Positions 33,050 to 42,399 of a DNA stretch of 64,000 nucleotides are shown here, piece by piece (position 1 is the stretch's first letter; each line of letters begins with the position of its first letter). The position numbers and the translations under genes were made by a program. Source of the DNA: Yoonia maricola (GTDB taxonomy: Bacteria; Pseudomonadota; Alphaproteobacteria; Rhodobacterales; Rhodobacteraceae); NCBI RefSeq assembly GCF_002797915.1, contig NZ_PGTY01000001.1, positions 310,001-374,000 on the forward strand, read 5' to 3'. The notes under the pieces were generated by a model. It made no database searches, was not told the origin of the DNA, and worked only from the letters and a program-made list of their open reading frames with translations.

Positions 33050-34423
33050 CTACGACGTCATCGCATCCAAAATCCGCGCCCAGCTTCTGATCCCTTTGTG
33101 GAACGATGACAGGTCGTACTTTTCGTTGGGCGAATGGATCTGGTCATCGTCTTTGCCGAAACCGATCAGCATGGCGTCCATATCAAGGATGTCTTTGAAA
33201 TGCCCAGCAATCGGGATGGACCCGCCGCTGCCCACGTAGGCCGCTGTGTTCGGCCATTCATCGGACAGCGCCTTGCGCGCTTGGTCGAAAGCGGGGTGGG
33301 TTGTTGTCATCTGACCTGCCGCGCTTGCCCCGTGGTCGCTGAAGCTGACGGTGCAATCGGCTGGCAGCATGTCTTGTACCATTTTGCGGAAGTTTTCGCG
33401 GATCTTGAGCGGATCTTGGGTGCCGACCAAACGGAAGCTGATTTTGGCGGACGCTTCAGACGGCAGTACGGTTTTAAAACCGTCGCCAGTATAGCCGGAC
33501 CACATGCCGTTCACTTCGCAGGTGGGGCGCGACCAGATCATTTCGAGTGGCCGACGTCCCACTTCGCCTGCGGGCACAGACAGGCCGACTTCGCCAAGGA
33601 AATCCTTGTGGTCGAATTTAAGGTCATCCCACGCTGCGGCCAGTTCGTTAGAGAGTTCGGGAACCCCATCATAAAAGTCAGGCACGGTGATGCGGCCGTT
33701 TTCATCGTGAAGCGCTGCGATGACACGTGCCAGTACCCGCGCAGGGTTCATCGCCAGCCCGCCGTACATGCCCGAATGCAAATCTTTGTTTGGGCCTGTG
33801 ATGGTGAGCTCTTCGCCCAAGAGGCCGCGTAGCTGGGTGATGATTGCGGGTGTGCTGTCACCATACAGCCCGGTATCGCAGATCAGCGCGATGTCGGCAG
33901 TCAGCTCTTCGCGGTTTTCTTCCATGAAAGGGGTGAGTGAAGGTGAGCCGGATTCCTCTTCGCCCTCAAAGAAAATGGTGATGTTGGCGGGTAATTGCCC
34001 ATGTTCTGCTTTCCATGCCCGGCAGGCCTCTACAAAGGTCATCAACTGCCCTTTGTCGTCTGATGATCCGCGCCCGCGGATGACCTTGCCTTTTGCGGTG
34101 TCTTCGATCTGTGGATCAAAAGGATCGCGATCCCATAGTTCAAGCGGATCAACAGGTTGCACGTCATAGTGGCCATAGAACAGGATATGTGGCCCGTCAC
34201 CGCCCGTATGTGCCACCACCATTGGATGTCCGGGTGTGGCCCGTTTCGACGCCTCAAACCCGATGGATTGCAGATCAGCCACCAGCCAATCGGCGGCGGT
34301 GCCGCAATCGCCCTGATAGGCCGGATCGGTCGAAATTGAGGGGATGCGCAGTAGGTCCAACAGGCGGTCGGTGGCTTGCGGCAGGTCAGCGTCAATGCGG
34401 GCGAGGACAGGGTCGAGGGTCAT
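33050..34423 (-). CDS. M20-family dipeptidase/peptidase
   Basis: 457 residues of the M20 zinc peptidases (CNDP/DapE-like). Metal and catalytic residues: GHYDVQP (His and Asp), GRGSSDDKGQ (bridging Asp), FEGEEESGS (general base Glu and metal Glu), and a C-terminal metal His in QIHSPNE. The lid domain contains DLHSGMYGG. It should cleave dipeptides or N-acylated amino acids in the cytoplasm. It shares a probable promoter region with the divergent gene at 34585. Confidence 0.93.
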   Translation of the reverse strand: MTLDPVLARIDADLPQATDRLLDLLRIPSISTDPAYQGDCGTAADWLVADLQSIGFEASKRATPGHPMVVAHTGGDGPHILFYGHYDVQPVDPLELWDRDPFDPQIEDTAKGKVIRGRGSSDDKGQLMTFVEACRAWKAEHGQLPANITIFFEGEEESGSPSLTPFMEENREELTADIALICDTGLYGDSTPAIITQLRGLLGEELTITGPNKDLHSGMYGGLAMNPARVLARVIAALHDENGRITVPDFYDGVPELSNELAAAWDDLKFDHKDFLGEVGLSVPAGEVGRRPLEMIWSRPTCEVNGMWSGYTGDGFKTVLPSEASAKISFRLVGTQDPLKIRENFRKMVQDMLPADCTVSFSDHGASAAGQMTTTHPAFDQARKALSDEWPNTAAYVGSGGSIPIAGHFKDILDMDAMLIGFGKDDDQIHSPNEKYDLSSFHKGIRSWARILDAMTS

Positions 34424-34584
34424 GAGGGTGGCCTATGGTTTGGGATTTGCCACAGAGTTGTCTGTAAGCCGGGTAAGGTCAAGCGATGCTGATGCCCGAT
34501 CGGTTGGTTGCATAAAGAGCCAAGAGTTTTCCTAAAATTGCCATAAATCGGGGCGATGCCGGACGGCAGACGAAAGGCATTCAA

Positions 34585-35382
34585 ATGATCGAATTTATTG
34601 CCCAGCTTTGGGACACCGCATTCAATTTCGAAGACTTCAGCCGTGGCGAGCGCAAGTTTGCCTTTGCACAGCTGATGTTCATCATGATTGGGGTCTTTGG
34701 CGTTGTTGGTTTCATCTTTCGGATCATCATGAGGGTGTCGGGGCGCAAGCATCATGCGTCGGCGCAAAGCCGCTTGATGGATGAAATGGCCGCCAAGGCG
34801 AGGCCCGGTGCGACCCGCGCCGAAATCGCGCAGATGGCGCATGCAGAACGCGAGGCGCGCCGTGCTGCCGCGCGCTATATTCCCCCGGTGCCGGTCGCAC
34901 TTGCCACCCGTCCAGACGACGGCAGTTACTTTGTAACCCTATGCGCCTTCGCTGCTGCGAAACAGGCGGATGGCCTGATGCTGAACCATTATGAAAAAGA
35001 CGCGTTGAGCGTCCTTTGCGTGGCCTATGAAACGCTTGGTCCTGCCGGTCTGGCGCGGCTGGATGACTATGATGGGGTGGCCCCGGTCAGGTCGCTGGAC
35101 CTTTCACGGGTGTTTCAACAAATCGGTTTGAACGAATTTGTCGCGCCATTTGAAAAGGCGATTGCGGTGCACCTTGATCGCCACCAGATGATACAGGATT
35201 TTGTAGCCTCTGGCATGCCGCTGGAGCAGGCGAAAGCATCGTATAAATTGCCCTCTTATATGCCAATCAATGAATCCTTGCTGCTATTGGGCGGACAGGC
35301 GCGGTTGGTGCATTTGGCCGACCGTTATTATCAGGCGGCTTATCCGTGGCAGGAAAAAATCGAAAAACCTGCATTTGCTTGA
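34585..35382 (+). CDS. Predicted single-pass membrane protein, unknown function
   Basis: 265 residues. One hydrophobic segment at about 29-50 (LMFIMIGVFGVVGFIFRIIMRV) follows a short N-terminal region; the rest is a soluble, Ala-rich, helical domain (about 95-260). No motif recognised. The stop codon overlaps an FNR-like box that may belong to the hemA promoter. Good coding character (codon use like its neighbours) and a long frame support reality. Confidence 0.75.
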   Translation: MIEFIAQLWDTAFNFEDFSRGERKFAFAQLMFIMIGVFGVVGFIFRIIMRVSGRKHHASAQSRLMDEMAAKARPGATRAEIAQMAHAEREARRAAARYIPPVPVALATRPDDGSYFVTLCAFAAAKQADGLMLNHYEKDALSVLCVAYETLGPAGLARLDDYDGVAPVRSLDLSRVFQQIGLNEFVAPFEKAIAVHLDRHQMIQDFVASGMPLEQAKASYKLPSYMPINESLLLLGGQARLVHLADRYYQAAYPWQEKIEKPAFA

Positions 35383-35392
35383 TCAGGGTCAA
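35379..35392 (+). promoter_or_regulatory. Imperfect FnrL-type box upstream of hemA
   Basis: TTGATCAGGGTCAA fits TTGAT-N4-ATCAA with one change in the right arm (GTCAA). It is about 155 bases upstream of the hemA start. hemA is a known oxygen-controlled FnrL target in Rhodobacter, which makes it worth listing despite the mismatch and distance. Confidence 0.4.
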
Positions 35393-35545
35393 ATAGCGCC
35401 CCATCCGTCCACGGTAGTCTATGTCCTGAGGAGCGACACTTTGTAACGTCTTGTCCGAAGCTGCCGCGCCCTATATGAGGCTTAGAACGATTCAAAGACC
35501 ACAAAATCAGATGGCTTTTGAACGGAAAATATGAGGACGAACAAC

Positions 35546-36769
35546 GTGGACTATAACGCTCGCTTGGACACTGCGATTGAACGGCTGCACGAAGAAGGCC
35601 GCTATCGCACTTTCATTGATATTGAGCGTAAACGCGGCCAGTTTCCTCATGCCACATGGCGCAAGCCCGATGGGTCCGAAGCGCCTGTCACGGTTTGGTG
35701 CGGCAATGATTATTTGGGCATGGGACAGCATCCCGTTGTTCTGACTGCCATGCATGAGGCGATTGAGGCGACGGGTGCCGGTTCTGGCGGGACACGCAAT
35801 ATTTCCGGCACGACCGTTTATCATAAACGCCTTGAGGCCGAATTGTCGGACCTCCACCGGAAAGAAGCGGCGCTTCTGTTTACCTCTGCCTATATTGCGA
35901 ATGATGCGACCCTCAGCACGTTGCCAAAGCTGTTTCCGGGCCTGATTATTTATTCGGATGCGTTGAACCACGCATCCATGATCGAAGGCGTGCGCCGCAA
36001 CGGCGGGGCAAAGCGTATCTTCCGTCACAACGACCTAGCACATTTGCGCGAGCTGCTTGAGGCTGATGACAGCGATGCGCCAAAGGTTATTGCATTTGAA
36101 TCGATCTATTCCATGGACGGCGATTTCGCGCCAATTCAAGCGATCTGCGATCTGGCGGAAGAGTTTGGCGCGCTGACCTATATCGACGAAGTGCATGCCG
36201 TGGGTATGTATGGCCCCCGTGGTGCCGGTGTGGCAGAACGTGACGGTTTGATGGGTCGTATCGACATCATCAACGGCACTTTGGCCAAGGCGTATGGCGT
36301 GATGGGCGGCTACATCGCAGCAAGTGCGAAAATGTGTGATGCGATACGGTCTTACGCGCCGGGCTTTATCTTTACAACGTCGCTGCCGCCTGCGGTTGCG
36401 GCAGGTGCTGCCGCCTCTGTTGCGCATCTCAAGACCGATCAGGCGTTGCGCGTGCAGCATCAGACACAAGCGAAGATTTTGAAACTGCGCCTTAAGGGGA
36501 TGGGCCTGCCGATCATTGATCATGGCAGTCACATTGTTCCATTGATCGTGGGTGATCCGGTGCATACCCAGAAATTGTCGGATATGTTGCTGTCGGAATT
36601 CGGAATTTACGTCCAGCCGATCAACTTTCCCACCGTTCCGCGCGGGACCGAGCGCTTGCGCTTTACGCCGTCACCGGTGCATGGGCCGCAGGAAATGGAT
36701 GCTTTAGTGGGCGCTTTGGACGGACTTTGGTCACATTGTGCGCTAAATCGCGCTGAACTTGCAGGTTAA
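35546..36769 (+). CDS. hemA: 5-aminolevulinate synthase
   Basis: 407 residues. PLP enzyme condensing glycine with succinyl-CoA, the first step of tetrapyrrole synthesis by the C4 pathway that is typical of alphaproteobacteria. Visible motifs: [41 protein letters not shown], and the cofactor lysine in [15 protein letters not shown] use the GTG at 35546 ([23 protein letters not shown], normal family start), since GAGGA lies eight bases before it; ATG 35531 would place that site inside the gene. Product feeds heme, siroheme (cysG) and cobalamin. Confidence 0.96.
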   Translation: MDYNARLDTAIERLHEEGRYRTFIDIERKRGQFPHATWRKPDGSEAPVTVWCGNDYLGMGQHPVVLTAMHEAIEATGAGSGGTRNISGTTVYHKRLEAELSDLHRKEAALLFTSAYIANDATLSTLPKLFPGLIIYSDALNHASMIEGVRRNGGAKRIFRHNDLAHLRELLEADDSDAPKVIAFESIYSMDGDFAPIQAICDLAEEFGALTYIDEVHAVGMYGPRGAGVAERDGLMGRIDIINGTLAKAYGVMGGYIAASAKMCDAIRSYAPGFIFTTSLPPAVAAGAAASVAHLKTDQALRVQHQTQAKILKLRLKGMGLPIIDHGSHIVPLIVGDPVHTQKLSDMLLSEFGIYVQPINFPTVPRGTERLRFTPSPVHGPQEMDALVGALDGLWSHCALNRAELAG

Positions 36770-36884
36770 TCTCAGATACACCTGTGCATAACTTTGCTGG
36801 TCGTGTTATTTAATCGTTAAGCGCTCGTATTGTTTCGATTCGTTGCATAACGCGCGCTAGGGGCATTGAGCGACGGGACAGTCG

Positions 36885-38078
36885 ATGATCGGGAAGACCT
36901 TCAAGCGCGGGGACGCATCGGAGGACGTACAGGCCGCAGGCTTTGACGCCTATGATTTACGTCTGGGCGATTTGATGCGTGGCGAGCGTGCGACAATGGG
37001 CAAAAGTCTATTGGATGTGCAGCGCGAATTGAAGATCAAAGCCGCCTACATCGCAGCTATTGAAAACGCTGATCCTTCTGCCTTTGATACGCCGGGATTT
37101 ATTGCAGGCTACGTGCGTTCTTATGCGCGCTATCTTGGTATGGACCCCGATGATGCCTTCGAGGCATTTTGCGATGAAAGCGGCTTTGCCACGGCGCATG
37201 GGATGTCGGCTGAGGCATCTTCGCTAAAGGCCAAGTCGTTCGATCCGGCATCCACGCCTTTGGGCAAGGACATTTTTTCGTCATCAGCGACGCCGTTTAT
37301 TCCGGCAGGAGAGGCGGTTCTCTCAAGCGTGGAACCGCGTGCTATCGGCTCAGTCTTGGTATTGGTCGCTTTGATTGGCGGCTTGGGCTACGGCGGCTGG
37401 ACGGTTTTGCAGGAAGTGCAGAAAGTGCAGTTTGCGCCGGTTGAGCAAACACCTGTTGTCCTTTCGGACCTTGATCCTTTGGCGGGGGCTACGAATGCGA
37501 TCCAGCCAAGCGATGCTTTGGCGGATTTTAATGCGCCATCGCAGCAGTCTTTGGACCGGCTTTACCGTCCGCAAGCCTTGGACGTGCCTGTGCTGGTGGC
37601 GCGCGATGCGCCGATTTCGACACTGAGCCCCGGTACGATTGGTGCTTTAGCGCCTGATATAGGCGCGCCGGACGTCCCAGAGCTGACCTTGGCTGACACC
37701 GATTTGCCGTCACCCCCACCTATTCAGGTGGTCGAGCCTGACGTGCCTGAACTGCAACTTGTCGCGGTGCGCCCGGCATGGGTGCGTGTGCGTTCGGCGG
37801 ACGGAACGGTTATTTTTGAAGGGGTGATGGAGCCGGGGCAAAACTTTGTCGTACCATCCACCGAAGAACCAGCGACGCTGCGCGTGGGCGAAAGCGGCGC
37901 AATGTATTTTGCGGTCAATGGCGTACATTATGGCCCTGTCGGCCCATCTGGCGTCGTCACATCCAATGTGGCCCTGACTGCGCAAAGCCTGACCGAAACC
38001 TATGAAGTCGCTGATCTGGATGCCGACACAGATTTGGCAGAGATCGTCAATGTGGCCGAGGTGACTGCGGGCGAATAA
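36885..38078 (+). CDS. RodZ-like helix-turn-helix membrane protein
   Basis: 397 residues. A RodZ-type HTH covers about 25-95 ([37 protein letters not shown]), one transmembrane helix lies at about 153-172, a Pro-rich linker follows, and a DUF4115 domain ends the protein (about 290-360, [20 protein letters not shown]). This is the RodZ architecture: a cytoplasmic HTH that binds MreB and a periplasmic part, controlling rod shape. As in many genomes it lies just before ispG, which supports the assignment. Confidence 0.88.
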   Translation: MIGKTFKRGDASEDVQAAGFDAYDLRLGDLMRGERATMGKSLLDVQRELKIKAAYIAAIENADPSAFDTPGFIAGYVRSYARYLGMDPDDAFEAFCDESGFATAHGMSAEASSLKAKSFDPASTPLGKDIFSSSATPFIPAGEAVLSSVEPRAIGSVLVLVALIGGLGYGGWTVLQEVQKVQFAPVEQTPVVLSDLDPLAGATNAIQPSDALADFNAPSQQSLDRLYRPQALDVPVLVARDAPISTLSPGTIGALAPDIGAPDVPELTLADTDLPSPPPIQVVEPDVPELQLVAVRPAWVRVRSADGTVIFEGVMEPGQNFVVPSTEEPATLRVGESGAMYFAVNGVHYGPVGPSGVVTSNVALTAQSLTETYEVADLDADTDLAEIVNVAEVTAGE

Positions 38079-38158
38079 CCGCAGCGGCGCAGCCTTGCTG
38101 CGGGGCGGATTGCGGCATAGATTGCTGCCAAGCAGATCACAGCCGAAAGCCTGAACGC

Positions 38159-39283
38159 ATGTCTTTGAACCATATCCGTCCGTGGCGTAATATTTACCGC
38201 CGCAAATCGCGTCAGATCATGGTGGGCAATGTGCCTGTTGGTGGCGATGCACCGATTACTGTGCAAACGATGACCAACACGTTGACGACCGATGTGAGGG
38301 CCACGATTGCGCAGGTGCAGGCCGCGGCGGATGCAGGTGCTGATATCGTCAGGATTTCGGTCCCGGATGAAGCCTCCAGCGCTGCGCTGAAACAGATTGT
38401 GCCAGAGGTATCGGTGCCGATCGTCGCTGATATCCATTTTCACTACAAACGCGGTATCGAGGCGGCAGAGGCGGGTGCGGCTTGTCTGCGGATCAATCCG
38501 GGCAACATTGGCGATGAAAAACGCGTCAAAGAGGTGATCAAGGCGGCCCGTGATCATAACTGCTCAATTCGCATTGGCGTGAATGCGGGCTCTCTTGAGA
38601 AGCATCTTTTGGATAAATACGGTGAGCCTTGTCCCGATGCGATGGTTGAAAGCGGTCTCGATCACATCAAGATCCTACAAGATAATGATTTCCACGAATT
38701 CAAGATTTCCTGTAAGGCCTCGGACGTGTTCATGGCTGCTGCGGCCTATCAGCAGTTGGCCGAAGCCACTGATGCACCAATCCATCTTGGCATTACAGAG
38801 GCGGGTGGTCTGACGTCGGGCACGATCAAATCGGCGATTGGGTTGGGCAACCTTCTGTGGATGGGTATTGGGGATACGATCCGCGTCAGCCTGTCTGCCG
38901 ATCCGGTGGAAGAGGTAAAGGTCGGTTATGAAATCCTTAAGTCGCTGGGATTGCGCCACCGTGGTGTGAATATCATTTCCTGTCCGTCCTGCGCGCGTCA
39001 GGGGTTTGATGTGATCAAGACCGTCGAAGAGCTGGAAAAGCGGTTGGAGCATATCAAGACGCCCATGTCGCTGTCGATTATCGGCTGTGTTGTGAATGGC
39101 CCCGGTGAGGCATTGATGACGGATGTGGGCTTTACCGGTGGTGGTGCCGGGTCTGGCATGGTGTATCTGGCAGGCAAGCAGAGCCATAAACAATCGAACG
39201 CCGACATGGTGGATCATATTGTTGAGCAGGTTGAAAAGAAGGCGGCTGAATTGGACGCCCAAGCGGAGGTTGCGGCTGAGTAA
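38159..39283 (+). CDS. ispG: 4-hydroxy-3-methylbut-2-enyl diphosphate synthase
   Basis: 374 residues. Penultimate step of the MEP isoprenoid pathway; a [4Fe-4S] enzyme. TIM-barrel start [32 protein letters not shown] and GITEAGG are conserved; cluster ligands lie in SCPSCARQ and [10 protein letters not shown], followed by the catalytic glutamate. The TAA stop is part of an 11-base inverted repeat. Confidence 0.97.
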   Translation: MSLNHIRPWRNIYRRKSRQIMVGNVPVGGDAPITVQTMTNTLTTDVRATIAQVQAAADAGADIVRISVPDEASSAALKQIVPEVSVPIVADIHFHYKRGIEAAEAGAACLRINPGNIGDEKRVKEVIKAARDHNCSIRIGVNAGSLEKHLLDKYGEPCPDAMVESGLDHIKILQDNDFHEFKISCKASDVFMAAAAYQQLAEATDAPIHLGITEAGGLTSGTIKSAIGLGNLLWMGIGDTIRVSLSADPVEEVKVGYEILKSLGLRHRGVNIISCPSCARQGFDVIKTVEELEKRLEHIKTPMSLSIIGCVVNGPGEALMTDVGFTGGGAGSGMVYLAGKQSHKQSNADMVDHIVEQVEKKAAELDAQAEVAAE

Positions 39284-39304
39284 GGTGGATCGTGATCCAC
39301 CTTA
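39281..39304. terminator. Hairpin overlapping the ispG stop codon
   Basis: TAAGGTGGATC and GATCCACCTTA around GT, a perfect 11-base inverted repeat that includes the stop codon. No T-run, so a stabilising hairpin or weak terminator. Confidence 0.5.
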
Positions 39305-39336
39305 CCTGATGCACAGTCAGTGGTAGAAGGCAGCCC

Positions 39337-40482
39337 ATGAAACTCTCGAACAGAGGTGATGTTGATCCGTTTATCGTGATGGATGTGATGGAAGCTGCGC
39401 GCAAGGCCGAGGCCGCGGGCCGTCATATCATCCATATGGAAGTGGGCCAGCCCGGCACGGGTGCGCCGGAGGCTGCAAAAGCCAAATTGATTGCCGATAT
39501 GGCGGATCCGTTGGGTTATACGGTTGCGCTTGGTCTGCCAGAGTTGAAAGACCGGATCGCGCAGCATTACGCCGATTGGTACGGTGTAACGCTTGATCCG
39601 GCCCGTGTTGTGATCACCAGCGGTGCGTCTGGTGCCTTCTTGCTTGCGTTTTCGGCGCTGTTTGACAATGACGCGCGGGTGGGGCTGGGGACGCCATGCT
39701 ATCCATCTTATCGCCAAATCCTTAAGGCGGTTGGCTTGTCACCCATCGATATTCCGACGACCTTTCAGCAGCGTTTTCAACCGCGGCCATCGGATGTGGC
39801 AGATCACACTCTGGATGGGCTGATCATAGCGTCGCCTGCGAACCCGACCGGCACCATGCTGGACCAAGATGGATTGGCTGCTTTGGCGGGTGCCTGTCAG
39901 GTGCAGGGTGCGGCCCTGATTTCAGATGAGATTTATCACGGCATTGATTATGACACTGCGCCCGTCAGCGCCTTGCAGGTCACTGACGACGTTTATGTGG
40001 TGAATTCCTTCTCCAAGTATTTCTCGATGACCGGCTGGCGTGTGGGGTGGATGATTGTGCCGCAGGATCACGTGCGGCAGGTTGAACGACTGGCCCAGAA
40101 CATGTTTATCTGCGCCCCCCACGCCGCCCAGCGACTTGCCCTGCATGCGATGGATTGCAGTGATGAGCTGGAGGCGAATAAAGCGGTCTACAAAGCCAAT
40201 CGCGATCTGATGATCGCAGGGTTGCAGGCGGCGGGCTTTACCCGCTTTGCACCGCCTGACGGCGCGTTTTATGTTTATGTCGATATCTCGGAATACACTG
40301 ATGATGCCTTGGGGTTTGCTGCCATGATCCTTGAACAGGCAGGTGTTGCCGTGACCCCCGGCCTCGATTTTGATGCAGCTCGCGGGCATCATTGGCTGCG
40401 TTTTTCCTATGCACGCGCGACGGTGGATATCACCGAAGGTTTGGCGCGTCTGGCGCAATTCATGCAAGGACGTCAGGTATGA
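39337..40482 (+). CDS. Class I/II pyridoxal-phosphate aminotransferase
   Basis: 381 residues, fold type I. Landmarks are HMEVGQPGTGAPEAA, YTVALGLPELKDRIAQHY, SPANPTGTMLD, and the PLP lysine in NSFSKYFSMTGWRVGW. The substrate cannot be fixed; aspartate- or alanine-type activity is common. Its stop overlaps the amidase start (ATGA), so the two are translationally coupled, though no metabolic link is evident. Confidence 0.9.
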   Translation: MKLSNRGDVDPFIVMDVMEAARKAEAAGRHIIHMEVGQPGTGAPEAAKAKLIADMADPLGYTVALGLPELKDRIAQHYADWYGVTLDPARVVITSGASGAFLLAFSALFDNDARVGLGTPCYPSYRQILKAVGLSPIDIPTTFQQRFQPRPSDVADHTLDGLIIASPANPTGTMLDQDGLAALAGACQVQGAALISDEIYHGIDYDTAPVSALQVTDDVYVVNSFSKYFSMTGWRVGWMIVPQDHVRQVERLAQNMFICAPHAAQRLALHAMDCSDELEANKAVYKANRDLMIAGLQAAGFTRFAPPDGAFYVYVDISEYTDDALGFAAMILEQAGVAVTPGLDFDAARGHHWLRFSYARATVDITEGLARLAQFMQGRQV

Positions 40483-41633
40483 TCCGCTGGCTTATGGCGC
40501 TTTTGTTCGCGGCAAACGTCGCGGTCGCGGATGGTGGCGTTGATCCCGCGCGTTCAAGCGTCAGCGATGGCTGGTGGACGCTTGAGGTGACCCTTGGTCT
40601 GGATCATATCACCCCCTATCGGGTCTTCACCTTGGATGAACCGCGCCGCCTGGTGATTGATATCGAAGGGGTCTCTTTCGCTGGTCTGGATGCAGACGCA
40701 ATACGGTCAGGCGACCGCGCAGAGGCAGTGCGATTTGGTCCGTTGCGCCCTGGTTGGTCACGTATGGTGATTGATCTGGCCGAGCCTTTGGTCATCGCAG
40801 AGGCGGGTATGGCCGCCGTGGATAATGGCGCAGATCTCAGCATTGTTCTTGATCGGGCCACGCCGGAAGATTTTGCTGCAAACGCTGGTGCGCCGCCTGA
40901 TCCGGGCTGGGATGTGGTGACAGGCTTTGACCCTAAGGTCGCGCAGGACCTTGCAGATAGCGCGGATTTCGTCGTGGTGATCGACCCCGGCCATGGCGGA
41001 ATTGATCCGGGTGCTGCACGGGGTGGTATCAGGGAAGCGGACCTCATGCTGTTGATGGGCATGGAGCTGGCGGTGATGCTGAATGCGCAAGAAGGCGTAC
41101 AGGCTGTGCTGACCCGTGAACAGGACATATTTGTGCCGCTCTCGGCCCGCATGACACTGGCGCGGCAGGTGGGGGCGGATTTGCTGATTTCCCTGCATGC
41201 CGATGCGCTGGAAGAAGATGCCGCACGCGGTGCATCGGTTTATACGCTATCGGCAAATGGCGGATCTGCAGCCGCACAACGCAGTGTAGAGCGTCACGAA
41301 CGCGGTGATCTTTTGGCCGGCGTTGATCTGGATGTCGCAGAAGACAGGGTCGCGACGGCCTTGATGGACCTTGCACGCGCCGAAACCGGACCAGAGGCCC
41401 GCCGCATTGCCGACGCGTTGGTTGCATCCATGCAGGCGCAAGGGGTTTTGATGAACACGAACCCACGCCGTGAAGGTCAGTTTGCGGTTCTGACGGCAGC
41501 TGATTTTCCCAGCATTCTGATCGAGGCAGGGTTTTTGTCCAACGCATCCGATCGTGCGGTGCTTGCCACGCCAGAAGGGCGTGCACGGATTGCGCGGGCT
41601 ATTCGCGACACCGTTGTTTTATTGGCGCGCTAG
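40479..41633 (+). CDS. N-acetylmuramoyl-L-alanine amidase (AmiC-type) with AMIN domain
   Basis: 384 residues: signal peptide (about 1-20), AMIN domain (about 25-130, targets the septal peptidoglycan), and a zinc amidase_3 domain (about 165-384). Metal and catalytic residues lie in VIDPGHGGIDPG, GIREADLMLL, SLHADAL and ILIEAGFLSN. It splits peptidoglycan during cell separation. ATG 40479 gives the signal peptide and overlaps the stop of the aminotransferase; the frame upstream of it is shadow. Next to a PBP1A gene, only a methyltransferase gene intervening. Confidence 0.93.
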   Translation: MIRWLMALLFAANVAVADGGVDPARSSVSDGWWTLEVTLGLDHITPYRVFTLDEPRRLVIDIEGVSFAGLDADAIRSGDRAEAVRFGPLRPGWSRMVIDLAEPLVIAEAGMAAVDNGADLSIVLDRATPEDFAANAGAPPDPGWDVVTGFDPKVAQDLADSADFVVVIDPGHGGIDPGAARGGIREADLMLLMGMELAVMLNAQEGVQAVLTREQDIFVPLSARMTLARQVGADLLISLHADALEEDAARGASVYTLSANGGSAAAQRSVERHERGDLLAGVDLDVAEDRVATALMDLARAETGPEARRIADALVASMQAQGVLMNTNPRREGQFAVLTAADFPSILIEAGFLSNASDRAVLATPEGRARIARAIRDTVVLLAR

Positions 41634-42241
41634 GTGCCGGTATATTGTGCCAGCCAAACAGTATGCCCGCCGCAGCTAGGGTCCTCTGGCGTGTATCGCA
41701 AGACTTTAAATCCGTTGTCTTCAAGCAATTGTTGGTATTCTGCGGGATCAAGCGAGGCATGATAAATCGGTGCATTCGCGACCTGTCCAATCGCCTCGCC
41801 CGCTATATGGCCTGATGTGAACATCAAGGTGGTGCGGGCTGTGCTATGGGCGGCAAACCGTGCAAACATTGCCCTTTGGTCATCGGCACTGAGGTGAAAG
41901 AAGCTGGCCCATGCAAGAATGGCATCAAAGTCGCGCGCGAGGTCAAGGGTACGCATGTCTGCTTTTATGACCTCTGCCTGCGGCAGGGTTTGTGTATAAA
42001 GCCGCGTCATCGTCTCAGTCGCATCTACGCCAGTCAGGGTGGCACCTCTTTCTGCCATATACGCGGCCATGGGCTGACCTGATCCACATCCCAAATCAAG
42101 CACCCGCACAGCCCCGGACCCACGCGGTGCGGCCGTCAGAAACCTGTCCAGCCATTGCTTTTCCATCAGGCTGCGGTTGCGCTCTTTCGCCCAGATCTGA
42201 CCAACGCGTTCATAGGTGGGGATGACATCTTTTGCTTGCAT
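41630..42241 (-). CDS. Class I SAM-dependent methyltransferase
   Basis: 203 residues with the SAM-binding glycine motif VLDLGCGSGQP, an acidic GVDATETM after strand 2, and KADMRTLDL. Small-molecule methyltransferase; substrate unknown. ATG 42241 starts the recognisable domain; the longer frame back to 42421 overlaps the mrcA promoter and is unlikely. It converges on the amidase gene with both stops in a shared CTAG. Confidence 0.87.
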   Translation of the reverse strand: MQAKDVIPTYERVGQIWAKERNRSLMEKQWLDRFLTAAPRGSGAVRVLDLGCGSGQPMAAYMAERGATLTGVDATETMTRLYTQTLPQAEVIKADMRTLDLARDFDAILAWASFFHLSADDQRAMFARFAAHSTARTTLMFTSGHIAGEAIGQVANAPIYHASLDPAEYQQLLEDNGFKVLRYTPEDPSCGGHTVWLAQYTGT

Positions 42242-42399
42242 GGGGCTGCAATGCACGGCGGGCAACGCAATGGCAATGGCTGCTGAAAAACTGATCAATT
42301 TGCAGGCACCTTCTGGCCGAACGTGGCATTTGGCCTTTTGACCACGCGGGCTTCTGCGCGTATAAGCAGGGAAAATAGACAGGATTGGGTCCAAACCCC

